Positions 42,748 through 52,319 are shown, counted from the stretch's first letter. The stretch is 64,000 nt of DNA from Bradyrhizobium diversitatis (GCF_016031635.1 NZ_JACEGD010000009.1:134872-198871), one strand, 5' to 3'. A program made the numbers and translations. Notes: a model not told the origin generated them from the sequence alone.

Positions 42748-43076
42748 CACCTTTCTCCGGCGGCGCCATGTCGCTCAGAAAGTAAGTTGACATCACCGAG
42801 TTATCTGGAACAATACAACCTAAGATATGAGTGTTCTATTTTGGACCGAAGTGGTTCGGCCCGATCCTGTTTTTTCGATATGATGTTTCGTTCAAGCCGG
42901 CTTTCCGGCTTCTGCTTCTCAAGCCCTCACCTTTCCATGCTTGACGCATCGACTGGCGGCAAGCCGGTCAACGTTCGAGTGCATGAGAGCTTCGCAGGGG
43001 ATTAGCGGCATCATATTGCGATGAAGCTGGACGGCCTGGCCATATCTGAACCGACAGCTGCTGAAGGGAGGCTTCG
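42748..43076. other. Intergenic region with two hairpins
   Basis: This 329-bp gap has no supported gene. It is AT-richer than its flanks between 42790 and 42890. CCGAA (42846-42850) pairs with TTCGG (42855-42859) and is followed about 10 bp later by a T6 run (42870-42875), a possible weak terminator of lysR. AAGCCGG (42894-42900) pairs perfectly with CCGGCTT (42905-42911). The rest probably holds the promoter of the DUF3616 gene, whose start has GGGAGG six bases upstream. Confidence 0.55.
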
Positions 43077-44138
43077 ATGACCCTCGCCAGAACGGGATGG
43101 ATTGCGGCTTTGCTGCTCGGCCTCATGGCGGCGAGCGGCGTGCAGCCTTCTCTTGCCGCGGCCGACGATGCATGGCCGGTCAAGAAAAGGCTGATCGGCG
43201 CGGACGGCGGCAAGTCCAAGGATGTCAGTGGCATCGCATGCACGACCACAGATGGGTTTCCTCGGTCGTGCCTCGTCATTGACGACAATCTCCAGGACGT
43301 CCAATTCATCGAATTGACCGACGGCAAGCTTGTTGCCGGCAGCCCGGTCAAACTGATCGACAACATGTTCAAGGACAAAGCGCTGGAACTCGATGCCGAG
43401 GGCGTCGCGTTCTCCAAAGGACACTATGGGTACTATTACGTCATCGGCTCGCACGGCCATCCCAGGGACAAGGACCACAAGCTCGATCCCAAGAAACATG
43501 CCGATAAGATTCGAGCGAAGATCGCCGCAAGCAGCCAGATCGTCCGGTTCCGTACGACGGGGGCAGATGGTAATGCGTCGGGGCTCGAGCGTACGGCGCA
43601 ATTGCGAGAGGTCATCGCGGCTGAACCTGCTCTTCGCGACTTCATGGATGTCCGGCTGGAGAAGAATGGCCTGACCATCGAGGGAGTGGCGATCAAGGAT
43701 GATCGGACGCTGCTCGCAGGTTTCCGAGGCCCCGTGCTGAACGGCAAATGCGCCGTCGTTATGTCGGTGGAGATAGCTTCCCTGTTTGGCAATGGAAAGA
43801 GCTCGGACCACCGTCTGTACCGGCTGCCGCTCGGCGACGGTCGTGGCGTGCGCGATCTCGCATCCTTCGGGGACCGCATTCTCGTTCTGGCAGGTCCGGC
43901 AGCGGACGGACCGGGGTCCTACGCCGTTTACGCGTGGGACGGCGCATCAGAATCCGTCGAGCTGTTGAAGGACTTGCCGTTTGATCCGAAGCGCAAGCCG
44001 GAGGGGCTCCTGCCGCTGGACAAGACGTCAACCGGACTACGTGTCCTAATCTTGTTCGATGGCGACAAGGAGGGTGCGCCTACCCCGATCGAAATATCGG
44101 GATCGGGCCCGCGATCTTCATCCTGTCCCGCCGGCTAG
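43077..44138 (+). CDS. Exported DUF3616 family protein
   Basis: A 353-residue protein with a signal peptide (ARTGWIAALLLGLMAASGVQP, cleavage near ALAAADDAW). The mature part is rich in beta-strand patterns and contains short units such as KALELDAEGVAF, GYYYVIGSHGHPRDKDHK, GLTIEGVAI and KRKPEGLLPL. These fit a beta-propeller-like DUF3616 domain; the two xxEG(V/L) segments with acidic surroundings resemble those of esterase-like phytase domains. No enzyme activity has been established for the family as far as I know. The gene stands alone, convergent with the amidase gene. Confidence 0.7.
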   Translation: MTLARTGWIAALLLGLMAASGVQPSLAAADDAWPVKKRLIGADGGKSKDVSGIACTTTDGFPRSCLVIDDNLQDVQFIELTDGKLVAGSPVKLIDNMFKDKALELDAEGVAFSKGHYGYYYVIGSHGHPRDKDHKLDPKKHADKIRAKIAASSQIVRFRTTGADGNASGLERTAQLREVIAAEPALRDFMDVRLEKNGLTIEGVAIKDDRTLLAGFRGPVLNGKCAVVMSVEIASLFGNGKSSDHRLYRLPLGDGRGVRDLASFGDRILVLAGPAADGPGSYAVYAWDGASESVELLKDLPFDPKRKPEGLLPLDKTSTGLRVLILFDGDKEGAPTPIEISGSGPRSSSCPAG

Positions 44139-44170
44139 GCGTTTGAAAGCCCGCGCGTCGCACTGTTCCT

Positions 44171-45592
44171 TTAGGAGGTCGGCGGCGGCAGCCGCTTGAA
44201 CACACCGTCGAGCGCCATGCCGATCGCAAGCAGGCGGCGATCACTGCCGGCAGGGCCGTCGAGTTCAAGACCGATCGGCAATCTGCTGCTGGCGCCGAGC
44301 GCGATCGGGATCTGGATTCCGGGAATACCGGCATTGCTGCCGGGATCGGTATTCTGGATGAAGAGTCCGAAGTTTTCGAGACTGCTGGAGTCGGGATTGG
44401 AGGCGATCGCGACGCGTGGCGTGGTCGGGAAAGCGATGGCGTCGAGCTTGTTGTTCGAAAATGTATCGCGGTAGAGCGCCTGAAGCGCGGGCCGCGCGGT
44501 CTTGATGGCGGCATCATAGATCGGCTTGGCATCGACCAGTGTGCCGTCGGGCCCTGGCAGCTTGCGCGGGATGACGAGGCCGTCATAGGTGCCCCTCACG
44601 TCGGGACTCGATATTTCGTTTGCCAGCGCTTCGATGGTGAGGCCCGTACCGGTGTGCTTCAGATATGAGACCATGTCGTCATAGGCTTCATACAACGCGA
44701 CGGGGAAGCCGACCTGGCCGTTGAGTGCAGCGAGCTGCGGCATCTCGACCTCGACGACCGTGACGCCGCGTGCCTTCATCTGCGCGATAGCGGCCTGGAA
44801 GGCAGCTTCGGTGTCGGGATCGAGATTGGTCAACATCGTCTTCACGATGCCGATCCGAATCTGCGTCAGGTCGGTCGCCGCGACCGCATCGCCACCGGCG
44901 ATCACGCGGTCGAGCAGCGCGACATCGGCCATGGTCGTGGCCATCGGGCCCGCGGTGTCGCGGGTGTGCGAGATCGGCGCGATGCCGTCTTGCGGATAGC
45001 GCCCGACCGTTGGCCGCAGCGAGGCGCACCCGTTCAGGGCGGCGGGCACGCGTACCGATCCGCCGATGTCGGTGCCGAGCCCGCCCGCGACGATCCGCGC
45101 GCCGATCGCGGCGCCCGTTCCGGACGAGGAGCCGCCGGCGATCCGCGCGCGATCATAGGCATTGCGCACGCCGAACTCGGCGCCGGACTTGAACGCGGTG
45201 TTGTAGCCGGAGATGCCGAAGGCCAGCTCGTGCATGCTGGTCTTGCCGATGATGATCGCTCCCGCGGCGCGCAGCTTTGCCACAACGGGCGCATCGACCC
45301 CTGGAACGTAATCCTTCAGCGCGGGGGTGCCGGCGCTACAGGGCAGCCCGGCCACCTCGATATTGTCCTTGATCACCACGGGCACGCCGCCGAGCGGCCT
45401 GCTCCTGTCGCCCTTGGCGTCGAACGCCGCGGCGGCCTCCAGGGCACCGGCCTCGTCCAGCGTGATGAAAGCGTTGAGATCGGCGTTGGCTTTGGCGCGG
45501 GCAAGAGCTTCCTGGGTGAGCGCGGTGCTCGTGACCTTTCCAGCGCTGAGGTTGTCCGCGGCCTCGGTCAGGGTCAGCTGGTCGAAATCCAT
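44171..45592 (-). CDS. Amidase signature family hydrolase
   Basis: A 473-residue amidase. The Ser-cisSer-Lys triad is recognisable: Lys in VVIKDNIEVAG, the first Ser in GGSSSGTGAAIGARIV, and the nucleophile Ser in GTDIGGSVRVPAAL. Length and surrounding motifs resemble indoleacetamide hydrolase, mandelamide and aryl-amidases more than GatA. It is transcribed 77 bp after the indolepyruvate oxidoreductase gene on the same strand. Indoleacetamide would make chemical sense as a substrate in that context, but this rests on position only. Confidence 0.88.
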   Translation of the reverse strand: MDFDQLTLTEAADNLSAGKVTSTALTQEALARAKANADLNAFITLDEAGALEAAAAFDAKGDRSRPLGGVPVVIKDNIEVAGLPCSAGTPALKDYVPGVDAPVVAKLRAAGAIIIGKTSMHELAFGISGYNTAFKSGAEFGVRNAYDRARIAGGSSSGTGAAIGARIVAGGLGTDIGGSVRVPAALNGCASLRPTVGRYPQDGIAPISHTRDTAGPMATTMADVALLDRVIAGGDAVAATDLTQIRIGIVKTMLTNLDPDTEAAFQAAIAQMKARGVTVVEVEMPQLAALNGQVGFPVALYEAYDDMVSYLKHTGTGLTIEALANEISSPDVRGTYDGLVIPRKLPGPDGTLVDAKPIYDAAIKTARPALQALYRDTFSNNKLDAIAFPTTPRVAIASNPDSSSLENFGLFIQNTDPGSNAGIPGIQIPIALGASSRLPIGLELDGPAGSDRRLLAIGMALDGVFKRLPPPTS

Positions 45593-45669
45593 GATGTGTC
45601 ACCCGATCGCGGGAGCGCCATCAGGGCGTTCCCTCCAGGCTCAGAGGCTGAAGCTTCGCCGGCGCCGCG

Positions 45670-48600
45670 TCAACCGGTGGCGCGCATCTTCGCCGGCGAT
45701 GGCATGTGGAGTTCAGCGAGCAGCCGCTCGACCTCGGTCCTCACCTTCGCGATCGCGGCGTCCTTGACCGGCCCATAACCGCGGATCTCCATTGGCGCCG
45801 TTGCGATCGCAACGAGATCCGGAAGGCGGGCCGTTTCGAGGTCGCCGAGCATCCGTTCGATCAAGCCCTCATACCAGGTGATCAGCTCGCGCTCGGCGTG
45901 GCGTTCCGCGGTGTAGCCGAAAGGATCGAAGGGCGTTCCGCGTAGCCCCTTCAAGCGCGCCAGCATGTTGAGAGGCATCTGGACCCACTGTCCGAAGGCC
46001 CGTTTGCGCGGACGTCCACGTGCGTCGCGCCGCGACGGCAGGAACGGCGGCGCGAGGTGATACTGGACGCTGAAGCCATCCTCGAATTCGCGCTTCAGCT
46101 CGTCGAGGAAGCCGCTTTGCATGTGCAGCCGCGCCACCTCGTACTCGTCCTTGTAGGCCATCAGCTTGAACAGGCTGCGCGCGACGGCCTCGGTCAGCAC
46201 TTCGCTGTTCAGGCCCGCTTCGGCGCTGCGGACTCTTGTGACGATCGCCCGGTATCGCGCGGCATAGGCCGCGTTCTGATAGGCCGTGAGGAAATCGAAG
46301 CGCCGGGCGATGAGCTGGTCGAGGGTCTCGGCCTTGGGCGCATCGTCCGCGCTCGGCAGAAAATCCGGATCGGCCGCGGCGATCCGGCCCCAAGCAAAGG
46401 CCTGCTTGTTGCGTTCAACGGCGACGCCGTTGAGCTCGATCGCGCGCAATAGCGCTTGCAGCGAGACCGGCACCAGTCCGCGTTGCCAGGCAAAGCCGAG
46501 CATGATGATGTTGGCATAGACGGCATCGCCGAGCAGGCGCTCGGCCAGAGCATTGGCATCGATCGCGCCGAGATCGCTCTCGCCGATCACGTGGCCGATC
46601 GCGCGCAGGCGGGCTGGCGAGGCGAGATCGGCGTCGCGGAAGCGGACGACGTCGCCGGTCGGCATCTCCGCGGTGTTGAGCGCAGCGCGCGTGCCTTTCC
46701 GGTAGGTTCCGGACGCCTTTGGCGATGAGCTGACGACGAGATCGCATCCGATCAGCGCGTCGGCCGCGCCCTGGTCGATGCGGACCTGATGCAACGCATC
46801 CGGGCTGGCGGCGAGGCGGATGTAGCTCAGCACGGGACCGAATTTCTGCGCGAAGCCGGTGAAGTCCAGGACCGAGACGCCGCGGCGTTCGAGATGCGCA
46901 GCCATGCCGATCAGCGCGCCAACCGTGATCACGCCGGTGCCGCCGACGCCGGTCACCAGCAGATCGTAGGGTCGCTCGAGCGTTGCGGGCGTGGGCAGGG
47001 GTAGCGTGGCCGCGCGGCCGACCGCGTCGATCTGGCTCGCGCTTTTCTTCCGGCGCGTCGCGCCTTCGACGGTCACGAAACTCGGGCAGAAGCCGTTGAG
47101 GCAGGAGAAATCCTTGTTGCAGGCCGACAGGTTGATCTGCCGCTTGCGGCCGAGCGGCGTCTCCTTCGGCTCGACGCTGAGACAGTTGGATTCGACCGAG
47201 CAGTCGCCGCAGCCTTCGCAGACGAGGTCGTTGATGTAGGCGAAGCGTTTGGGATCGGCCATCTGCCCGCGCTTGCGGCGGCGTCGCTTCTCGGTGGCGC
47301 AGGTCTGCTGATAGATCAGGACCGACACGCCGGAGACGTCGCGCAGCTCGCGCTGCACGGCATCCATCTCCTCGCGGGGGTGAATGGTGACGCCGGTCGG
47401 CAGGTCGCCAGGCGAGAACTGTGCGGGATCATCCGACACCAACGCGATACGCGCCACGCCCTCGGCGCGGACGCTGTGGGCGATGGCATGCACGCTGACC
47501 GGGCCGTCGACCGGCTGGCCGCCAGTCATCGCCACCGCATCGTTGAACAGGATCTTGTAGGTGATGTTGGCCCTGGCTGCGATCGCCTGCCGGATCGCCA
47601 TCGAGCCGGAGTGATAGTAGGTGCCTTCACCGAGATTCTGGAACACGTGCTTGTTGCCGGTAAATCTTGACGATGCCGCCCAGTTCACGCCCTCGCCGCC
47701 CATCTGGATCAGCGAGGAGGTCTCGCGGTCCATCCAGCTCGCCATGAAATGGCAGCCGATACCGGCGAGGGCCTTGGATCCCTCCGGCACTTTCGTCGAG
47801 GTGTTGTGCGGGCATCCCGAGCAGAAATACGGCGTTCGCGTTGCTCCGCTGACGTTGATGGTGCGCGCCGCTTCCGGCATCAAGGCGGCTGCACGCGCGG
47901 CGAGATTGAGGCCCGGAAACATCGGGTCGAGCCGGCGCGCGAGCACAGAAGCGAGCGCCCGCGGCGACAATTCGCCGATCCAGGAGATCAGCCTTGTCCC
48001 TCGCTCGTCGTGCTTGCCGACCATGCGCTCGGGCTTGTCGCCGGGATAGTCGTAAAAATACTCCTTGAACTGGCTCTCGATGATGCCGCGCTTCTCCTCG
48101 ACCACGAGGATCTCGCGCTTGCCCTTCACGAAGTCCATCGCATCATGCAGCGCCAGCGGCCAGACCATGCCGACCTTGTAGACGTCGATGCCGATGCTGC
48201 GGCAGGCCGCTTCGTCGAGGCCCATCAGCCGCAGTGCTTCCATCAGATCGAGATGTGCCTTGCCAGTGGTGACGATGCCGTAGGTGGCGTTCGGAATGTC
48301 GTAGATGTGCCTGTCGATCGGGTTGGCCTTGGCGAAGGCGTAGACCGCGTGCTTCTTCGCTTCCAGCCGTTCTTCGATCTGCGGGCCCGGCAGGTCGGGC
48401 CAACGATAGTGCAGGCCGCCGGGCGGCGGCGTGAAGTCGGGCGTGCGGAAGTCGCGGGGCGGGCGCAGCGCGACGGAGGCGCCTGATTCCACGATCTCCG
48501 AAATCGCCTTGAAGCCGACCCACATGCCGGAGAAGCGGCTCAGCGCGTAGCCATATTCGCCGAACGCGAGATATTCGCCGACATCGGCCGGATGCAGCGT

Positions 48601-49137
48601 CGGCATGAACCAGCTCATGAAGGCGACGTCCGACTGGTGCGGCATCGAGGATGACACGCAGCCATGGTCGTCGCCGGCGACCACCAGAACGCCGCCATGC
48701 GGCGAGGAGCCATAGGCGTTGCCGTGCTTGAGCGCATCGCCGGATCGATCGACGCCGGGGCCCTTGCCGTACCAGAGGCCGAACACGCCATCGACTTCGC
48801 GGTCGGCTTGCGTTTCGACCTGCTGCGAGCCCAGCACCGCCGTCGCCGCGAGGTCTTCGTTGACGGCCGGAAGAAATTCGATGCGGTCCCGTTTGAGCCG
48901 TTCCTGGATGCGCCACAGTTCGAGGTCAACGCCGCCGAGCGGAGAGCCGCGATAGCCGGAGATGAAGCCGGCGGTATTGAGCCCGGCCGTGCGGTCCCGA
49001 CGCGCCTGATCGAGTGCGATGCGGACGATCGCCTGCGTGCCTGTGAGGAAGACGCGGCCCTCCCGGCGCTCGTAGCGGTCGGAGAGCTCGTAACTGTCGA
49101 GTGACGGAATGGCGTCCATGCGGACCTCGTGCGGCAT
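45670..49137 (-). CDS. Indolepyruvate ferredoxin oxidoreductase family protein (single-chain IorA-IorB type)
   Basis: An 1155-residue fused 2-oxo-acid oxidoreductase that would oxidatively decarboxylate aryl pyruvates to acyl-CoA with ferredoxin. The order is: pyruvate-oxidoreductase pyrimidine domain (GFISGYRGSPLGGVDLELWR near the start), ThDP-binding region (FQNLGEGTYYHSGSMAIRQA, NDAVAMTGGQPVDGP), a cysteine-rich Fe-S segment (CEGCGDCSVESNC and CNKDFSCLNGFCPSF), and the gamma-type domain (VTGVGGTGVITVGALIG). A long C-terminal extension follows (DUF6537-like, about residues 950-1155). It diverges from an Lrp-type regulator and precedes an amidase gene. Bacterial single-chain forms usually serve aromatic amino-acid degradation. 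Confidence 0.92.
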   Translation of the reverse strand: MPHEVRMDAIPSLDSYELSDRYERREGRVFLTGTQAIVRIALDQARRDRTAGLNTAGFISGYRGSPLGGVDLELWRIQERLKRDRIEFLPAVNEDLAATAVLGSQQVETQADREVDGVFGLWYGKGPGVDRSGDALKHGNAYGSSPHGGVLVVAGDDHGCVSSSMPHQSDVAFMSWFMPTLHPADVGEYLAFGEYGYALSRFSGMWVGFKAISEIVESGASVALRPPRDFRTPDFTPPPGGLHYRWPDLPGPQIEERLEAKKHAVYAFAKANPIDRHIYDIPNATYGIVTTGKAHLDLMEALRLMGLDEAACRSIGIDVYKVGMVWPLALHDAMDFVKGKREILVVEEKRGIIESQFKEYFYDYPGDKPERMVGKHDERGTRLISWIGELSPRALASVLARRLDPMFPGLNLAARAAALMPEAARTINVSGATRTPYFCSGCPHNTSTKVPEGSKALAGIGCHFMASWMDRETSSLIQMGGEGVNWAASSRFTGNKHVFQNLGEGTYYHSGSMAIRQAIAARANITYKILFNDAVAMTGGQPVDGPVSVHAIAHSVRAEGVARIALVSDDPAQFSPGDLPTGVTIHPREEMDAVQRELRDVSGVSVLIYQQTCATEKRRRRKRGQMADPKRFAYINDLVCEGCGDCSVESNCLSVEPKETPLGRKRQINLSACNKDFSCLNGFCPSFVTVEGATRRKKSASQIDAVGRAATLPLPTPATLERPYDLLVTGVGGTGVITVGALIGMAAHLERRGVSVLDFTGFAQKFGPVLSYIRLAASPDALHQVRIDQGAADALIGCDLVVSSSPKASGTYRKGTRAALNTAEMPTGDVVRFRDADLASPARLRAIGHVIGESDLGAIDANALAERLLGDAVYANIIMLGFAWQRGLVPVSLQALLRAIELNGVAVERNKQAFAWGRIAAADPDFLPSADDAPKAETLDQLIARRFDFLTAYQNAAYAARYRAIVTRVRSAEAGLNSEVLTEAVARSLFKLMAYKDEYEVARLHMQSGFLDELKREFEDGFSVQYHLAPPFLPSRRDARGRPRKRAFGQWVQMPLNMLARLKGLRGTPFDPFGYTAERHAERELITWYEGLIERMLGDLETARLPDLVAIATAPMEIRGYGPVKDAAIAKVRTEVERLLAELHMPSPAKMRATG

Positions 49138-49174
49138 CCTGCCGGATGGTGGAAGGTTATGCCCGGGTCGCTGG

Positions 49175-49249
49175 TAGGTCTTACCTATTTATCCTGCATA
49201 GACCGACAATCCGGTAGAATTTTGCATCAGGTGCCCGCTTCTGGTAGAA
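49175..49249. promoter_or_regulatory. Candidate Lrp-type operator region
   Basis: The 133-bp divergent region between the oxidoreductase and Lrp genes contains a perfect dyad TAGGT-CTT-ACCTA (49175-49187) and two direct copies of GGTAGAA at 49213-49219 and 49243-49249, 30 bp apart, about three helical turns. Spacing on one face of the helix suits Lrp octamers. Binding is inferred. Confidence 0.5.
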
Positions 49250-49270
49250 ACTGTCGTTTTGAGGGTCTGC

Positions 49271-49726
49271 ATGATCGAAGAGCAGGACACCAGGATTCTC
49301 GCCCATCTCCAGAGGGATGGCCGTGCCACCAACCAGCAGCTGGCCGATGAGGTCGGCATGTCCACTTCGGCCTGCTGGCGCCGGGTCCGGGCCCTGGAGG
49401 ACAGCGGCGTCATTCGCGGCTATGCGGCCTTGGTCGCGCGAGAGCAGGCGGGCTTTGCGATGTCGGCCATCCTCCACGTCTCGCTGGAGCGGCATGACGC
49501 GAAGTTCGTCGACGAGTTCGTGGCCAGGGTCACGACGCGCCGCGAGGTGCTGGAGTGCTTTGCGACCACGGGCGACGCCGACTATCATCTGCGCGTCGTC
49601 GTGCAGGACATGGCCGCCTACAACCGCTTCCTCGACGAGTTCATGTTCCGCATCCCCGGCATCCGCTACGTCCGCAGCAATGTCGTGCTGAAGGAGATCA
49701 AGACGGGTGTGGCGTTGCCGTTTTGA
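49271..49726 (+). CDS. Lrp/AsnC-family transcriptional regulator
   Basis: A 151-residue regulator with an N-terminal helix-turn-helix (ILAHLQRDGRATNQQLADEV then GMSTSACWRRVRALEDSGVI) and the RAM ligand-binding domain (VLECFATTGDADYHLRVVV, IPGIRYVRSNVVLKEIK). ATG 49271 aligns with the usual start (MIEEQDTRIL). It faces the indolepyruvate oxidoreductase gene and most likely regulates it and itself in response to an aromatic or other amino acid. Divergence of this kind is common for catabolic genes under Lrp control in rhizobia. Confidence 0.93.
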   Translation: MIEEQDTRILAHLQRDGRATNQQLADEVGMSTSACWRRVRALEDSGVIRGYAALVAREQAGFAMSAILHVSLERHDAKFVDEFVARVTTRREVLECFATTGDADYHLRVVVQDMAAYNRFLDEFMFRIPGIRYVRSNVVLKEIKTGVALPF

Positions 49727-49750
49727 GTTGCGGGCAGTGCCGCGGTTAGC

Positions 49751-50536
49751 TTACCGCTCCTCCCGCACAAACCTGTTGCGCAACGTCCCGACGCCGGTGA
49801 TCTCGACCTCCACGACGTCGCCGTGCTTGATATCCGGCGAGGCGCCGTCGGTGCCCATCCAGATCACGTCGCCGGGCCATAGCGTGAAATACCTGGTCAG
49901 CTCGACCAGGAAGGGCACCACGCCGAAGATCATGTCGGCGGTCGCGAAGCGGTTGGTCTCCTTGCCGTTGACGCGGACGATCGTTTCCATCTTTTCGAGA
50001 TCGGCTTCGGTCTCGATCCACGGCCCCATCGGCTTGAACGTGTCGGCGTTCTTGGAGCGCCACAGGCTGCGGTCCTCCTTCTGCCAGCTGCGCTCGCTCA
50101 CGTCGTTGCCGATGGTGTAGCCGAACACGCAATCCATCGCGTTCTGCTCGGTGAGATGCTTCACCTTCCTGCCGATGACGACGACGAGTTCGCCCTCGTA
50201 GTGGATCTTGTCCGTCGCGAAGGAGGGGATCACGACCTCCTCGTCGTGGGCGATCAGTGCATTCTGCGCGCGATAGCCGATCTCGGGCCTGTCGGGGACG
50301 GCCGGCACTTCGCCGCGCTTGTCGGCGGCTTCCTTGAGGTGCTTCAGATAGTTCAAGCCGACGCAATAAAAGGTGCGCGGGATCAGCGGCAGTTCGATCT
50401 TGACCTCGGATAACGGCAGCATCCGCGAGGTGCGCTGCCATCCGGCGAAGGGATCGCCATCGACCGCGATCACCCGGTCGCCTTCAACGATCCCCCAGGA
50501 CGTCTTGCCCGAGGCGGTGAATTTCAGCCAGCGCAT
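49751..50536 (-). CDS. Fumarylacetoacetate hydrolase family protein
   Basis: A 261-residue FAH-fold enzyme. The catalytic core has YCVGLNYLKHLKEAA, the metal ligands in HYEGELVVVIGRK (Glu-x-Glu) and the Asp in VFGYTIGNDVSERSWQKEDR, followed by FKPMGPW and MGTDGASPDIKHGDVVEVEI. Members hydrolyse C-C bonds or isomerise 2-oxo-diene acids in aromatic catabolism, and some are oxaloacetate decarboxylases; specificity is open. It is cotranscribed with the luciferase-like monooxygenase 13 bp upstream, so both probably act on the same aromatic or sulfur/nitrogen compound. Confidence 0.9.
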   Translation of the reverse strand: MRWLKFTASGKTSWGIVEGDRVIAVDGDPFAGWQRTSRMLPLSEVKIELPLIPRTFYCVGLNYLKHLKEAADKRGEVPAVPDRPEIGYRAQNALIAHDEEVVIPSFATDKIHYEGELVVVIGRKVKHLTEQNAMDCVFGYTIGNDVSERSWQKEDRSLWRSKNADTFKPMGPWIETEADLEKMETIVRVNGKETNRFATADMIFGVVPFLVELTRYFTLWPGDVIWMGTDGASPDIKHGDVVEVEITGVGTLRNRFVREER

Positions 50537-50548
50537 GTCTTCTCCTCG

Positions 50549-51916
50549 TTATTCCGCAGCCTCGCGCGGCTGCACTTTCCAGGCGCCGGCAGCCGGCCGC
50601 TCGAGCCCGAGATTTTCCCGTAGCGTCCTGCCGCGATAGTCCGTCTGGAACAGGCCGCGACGCTGCAACTCTGGTACGATATGCTTGACGAAATCGGCGT
50701 AGGAGCCGGGCACGTAGGTTGCGGCGATGACGAAGCCATCGCAGCCGCGCTCGACGAACATCTCCTCCAGCTTGTCCGCGATCTCCTTGGGACCGCCGAC
50801 CATCGCGTCCTGCACTTGCCCGCGGCCGGAGAAGGTGACGAAGTCGCGCGCGCTCGGGTTGCTCTTGCCTGACGCCTTCAGCACGCCGTCGCGGATGCCC
50901 AGGATGCCTTGCATGCTCTTCAGTTCCTCCGTCGTCAGCGGCTCGTCGAGATCCTTGGAGGCGAAATCGTAGTTGAGTGCTTCGGCGAGCAGCGACAGCG
51001 CGTCGATCTGGAGCGGCAGCTTGTCGATCAGCGCCATCTTGTCTTCGGCCTCAGCCTTGGTTGCGGCGCAGACCGGCGTGGTCAGATTGCACAGGAACAT
51101 CTGGTCAGGGTCGCGGCCGGCCGTCGCCGCTTCGTTGCGCACGGCGGCGTAGCCGTCCTTGGCGGCGGCGAGATTGCGCGCGGCGGTGAAGATCACCTCG
51201 CCCCAGCGCCCAGCGAAGCGCTGGCCGCGGCCTGAAGCGCCGGCCTGGATGATCACGGGATGGCCTTGTTGCGAACGCGGAACGGTGAACGGCCCGCGCG
51301 ACCTGAAGGCCGGTCCCTTGTGGTCGAGCCGCTTCACCCTGGTCGGATCGGCGAAGCGACCGCTTCGCTTGTCCATGATCAGCGCGCCGTCTTCCCAGGT
51401 GTCCCAATGGCCGAGCACGACCTCCATGAACTCGTCGGCACGGTCGTAACGGGAATCATGCTCAGGATGGGAGTCGCGGCCCATGTTGAGCGCCTCGCCG
51501 TCATTGAGCGAGGTGACGACGTTCCAGCCGGCGCGCCCGCCCGACATCAGGTCGAGCGTTGCGAAGCGGCGCGCGACGTCGAAGGGCTCATAGTAGGTGG
51601 TCGAGCAGGTCGCGCCAAGGCCGAGCTTCTCGGTGACCATGCCCATCGTGGTCAGCACGATCAGCGGATCCATCTTCACGCAGCGGATGCCGTATTCGAC
51701 GGTGTGGGCGTGATCGTTGCCGTAGCGGTCCGGCATCGCCAGGCGGTCGTCGAAGAAGGCCATGTGGAACTTGCCGGCTTCCAGTATCCTGGCGATCTCC
51801 TGATAATAGTCCGCCGACATCGAATCGTTGCGCGAGTCAGGATGCCGCCAGGAACTCGGCAGGTTCGTGCAGTTCTGCGCCTGGAGGAAGCCGACCAATA
51901 CCATCTGCCGATTCAT
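50549..51916 (-). CDS. LLM-class flavin-dependent monooxygenase (NtaA/DszA family), second copy
   Basis: A 455-residue FMNH2-dependent monooxygenase of the same family as that at 30818, but clearly divergent. It shows MAFFDDRLAMPDRYG, EPFDVARRFATLDLMSGGRA, GWNVVTSLNDGEALNMGRD, VIIQAGASGRGQRFAGRWGE and VGGPKEIADKLEEMFVERG. It needs a separate flavin reductase, which is not in this window. It leads the operon with the FAH-family gene. A possible 28-codon leader frame lies just upstream (51938-52024). Confidence 0.92.
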   Translation of the reverse strand: MNRQMVLVGFLQAQNCTNLPSSWRHPDSRNDSMSADYYQEIARILEAGKFHMAFFDDRLAMPDRYGNDHAHTVEYGIRCVKMDPLIVLTTMGMVTEKLGLGATCSTTYYEPFDVARRFATLDLMSGGRAGWNVVTSLNDGEALNMGRDSHPEHDSRYDRADEFMEVVLGHWDTWEDGALIMDKRSGRFADPTRVKRLDHKGPAFRSRGPFTVPRSQQGHPVIIQAGASGRGQRFAGRWGEVIFTAARNLAAAKDGYAAVRNEAATAGRDPDQMFLCNLTTPVCAATKAEAEDKMALIDKLPLQIDALSLLAEALNYDFASKDLDEPLTTEELKSMQGILGIRDGVLKASGKSNPSARDFVTFSGRGQVQDAMVGGPKEIADKLEEMFVERGCDGFVIAATYVPGSYADFVKHIVPELQRRGLFQTDYRGRTLRENLGLERPAAGAWKVQPREAAE

Positions 51917-51937
51917 GCTGCTGTTCTCCTGATGCCG

Positions 51938-52024
51938 TCAGGCCAGATCGAGCACGGTGTCGAGCCTGTACTCACGCGGGGCGGCGCTGATGCGCGTGAG
52001 GCGATCGGCCCTGACGATCGGCAT
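51938..52024 (-). CDS. Possible 28-residue leader peptide
   Basis: ATG at 52022-52024 is preceded by a strong ribosome site (GAGGGGA six bases away). The frame encodes MPIVRADRLTRISAAPREYR then LDTVLDLA and stops 21 bp before the monooxygenase start. A short translated frame with a better ribosome site than the gene it precedes may act as a regulatory leader. Alternatively it is the broken N-terminus of a lost gene. There is no composition evidence either way. Confidence 0.35.
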   Translation of the reverse strand: MPIVRADRLTRISAAPREYRLDTVLDLA

Positions 52025-52319
52025 GGCGTTCCCCTCGGCTTGGTGCCCGTGACAGGCTGCTTGTTGGGTGTCATCGTCTCAAAGCGCAGGAGCGATATCA
52101 ATCTCCCGTAAACCATCGCAGGGCTGCAAATTCGTAGAGAGAACGCGCCTTTGACCGATGATTCGTCCCACGCGGCGGTGTTTCCCGCAGTTTTGCGTTG
52201 CTCGTTCGCTGCTCGTTCACTTTGATCGATGGTTTGCAGTGCGCAATAACGACCACTTAGGCGATCGCCGCTGATAAAGTCACCGGGAGAATAGGCAGAA
52301 ATGCCCGGGAGCTGAGATC
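52025..52319. other. Divergent intergenic region
   Basis: This 295-bp gap separates the leader/monooxygenase operon from the GAF-GGDEF-EAL gene and must hold both promoters. GCTCGTTC occurs twice close together (52199-52219), a short direct repeat. I see no gene and no strong terminator. Confidence 0.4.
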
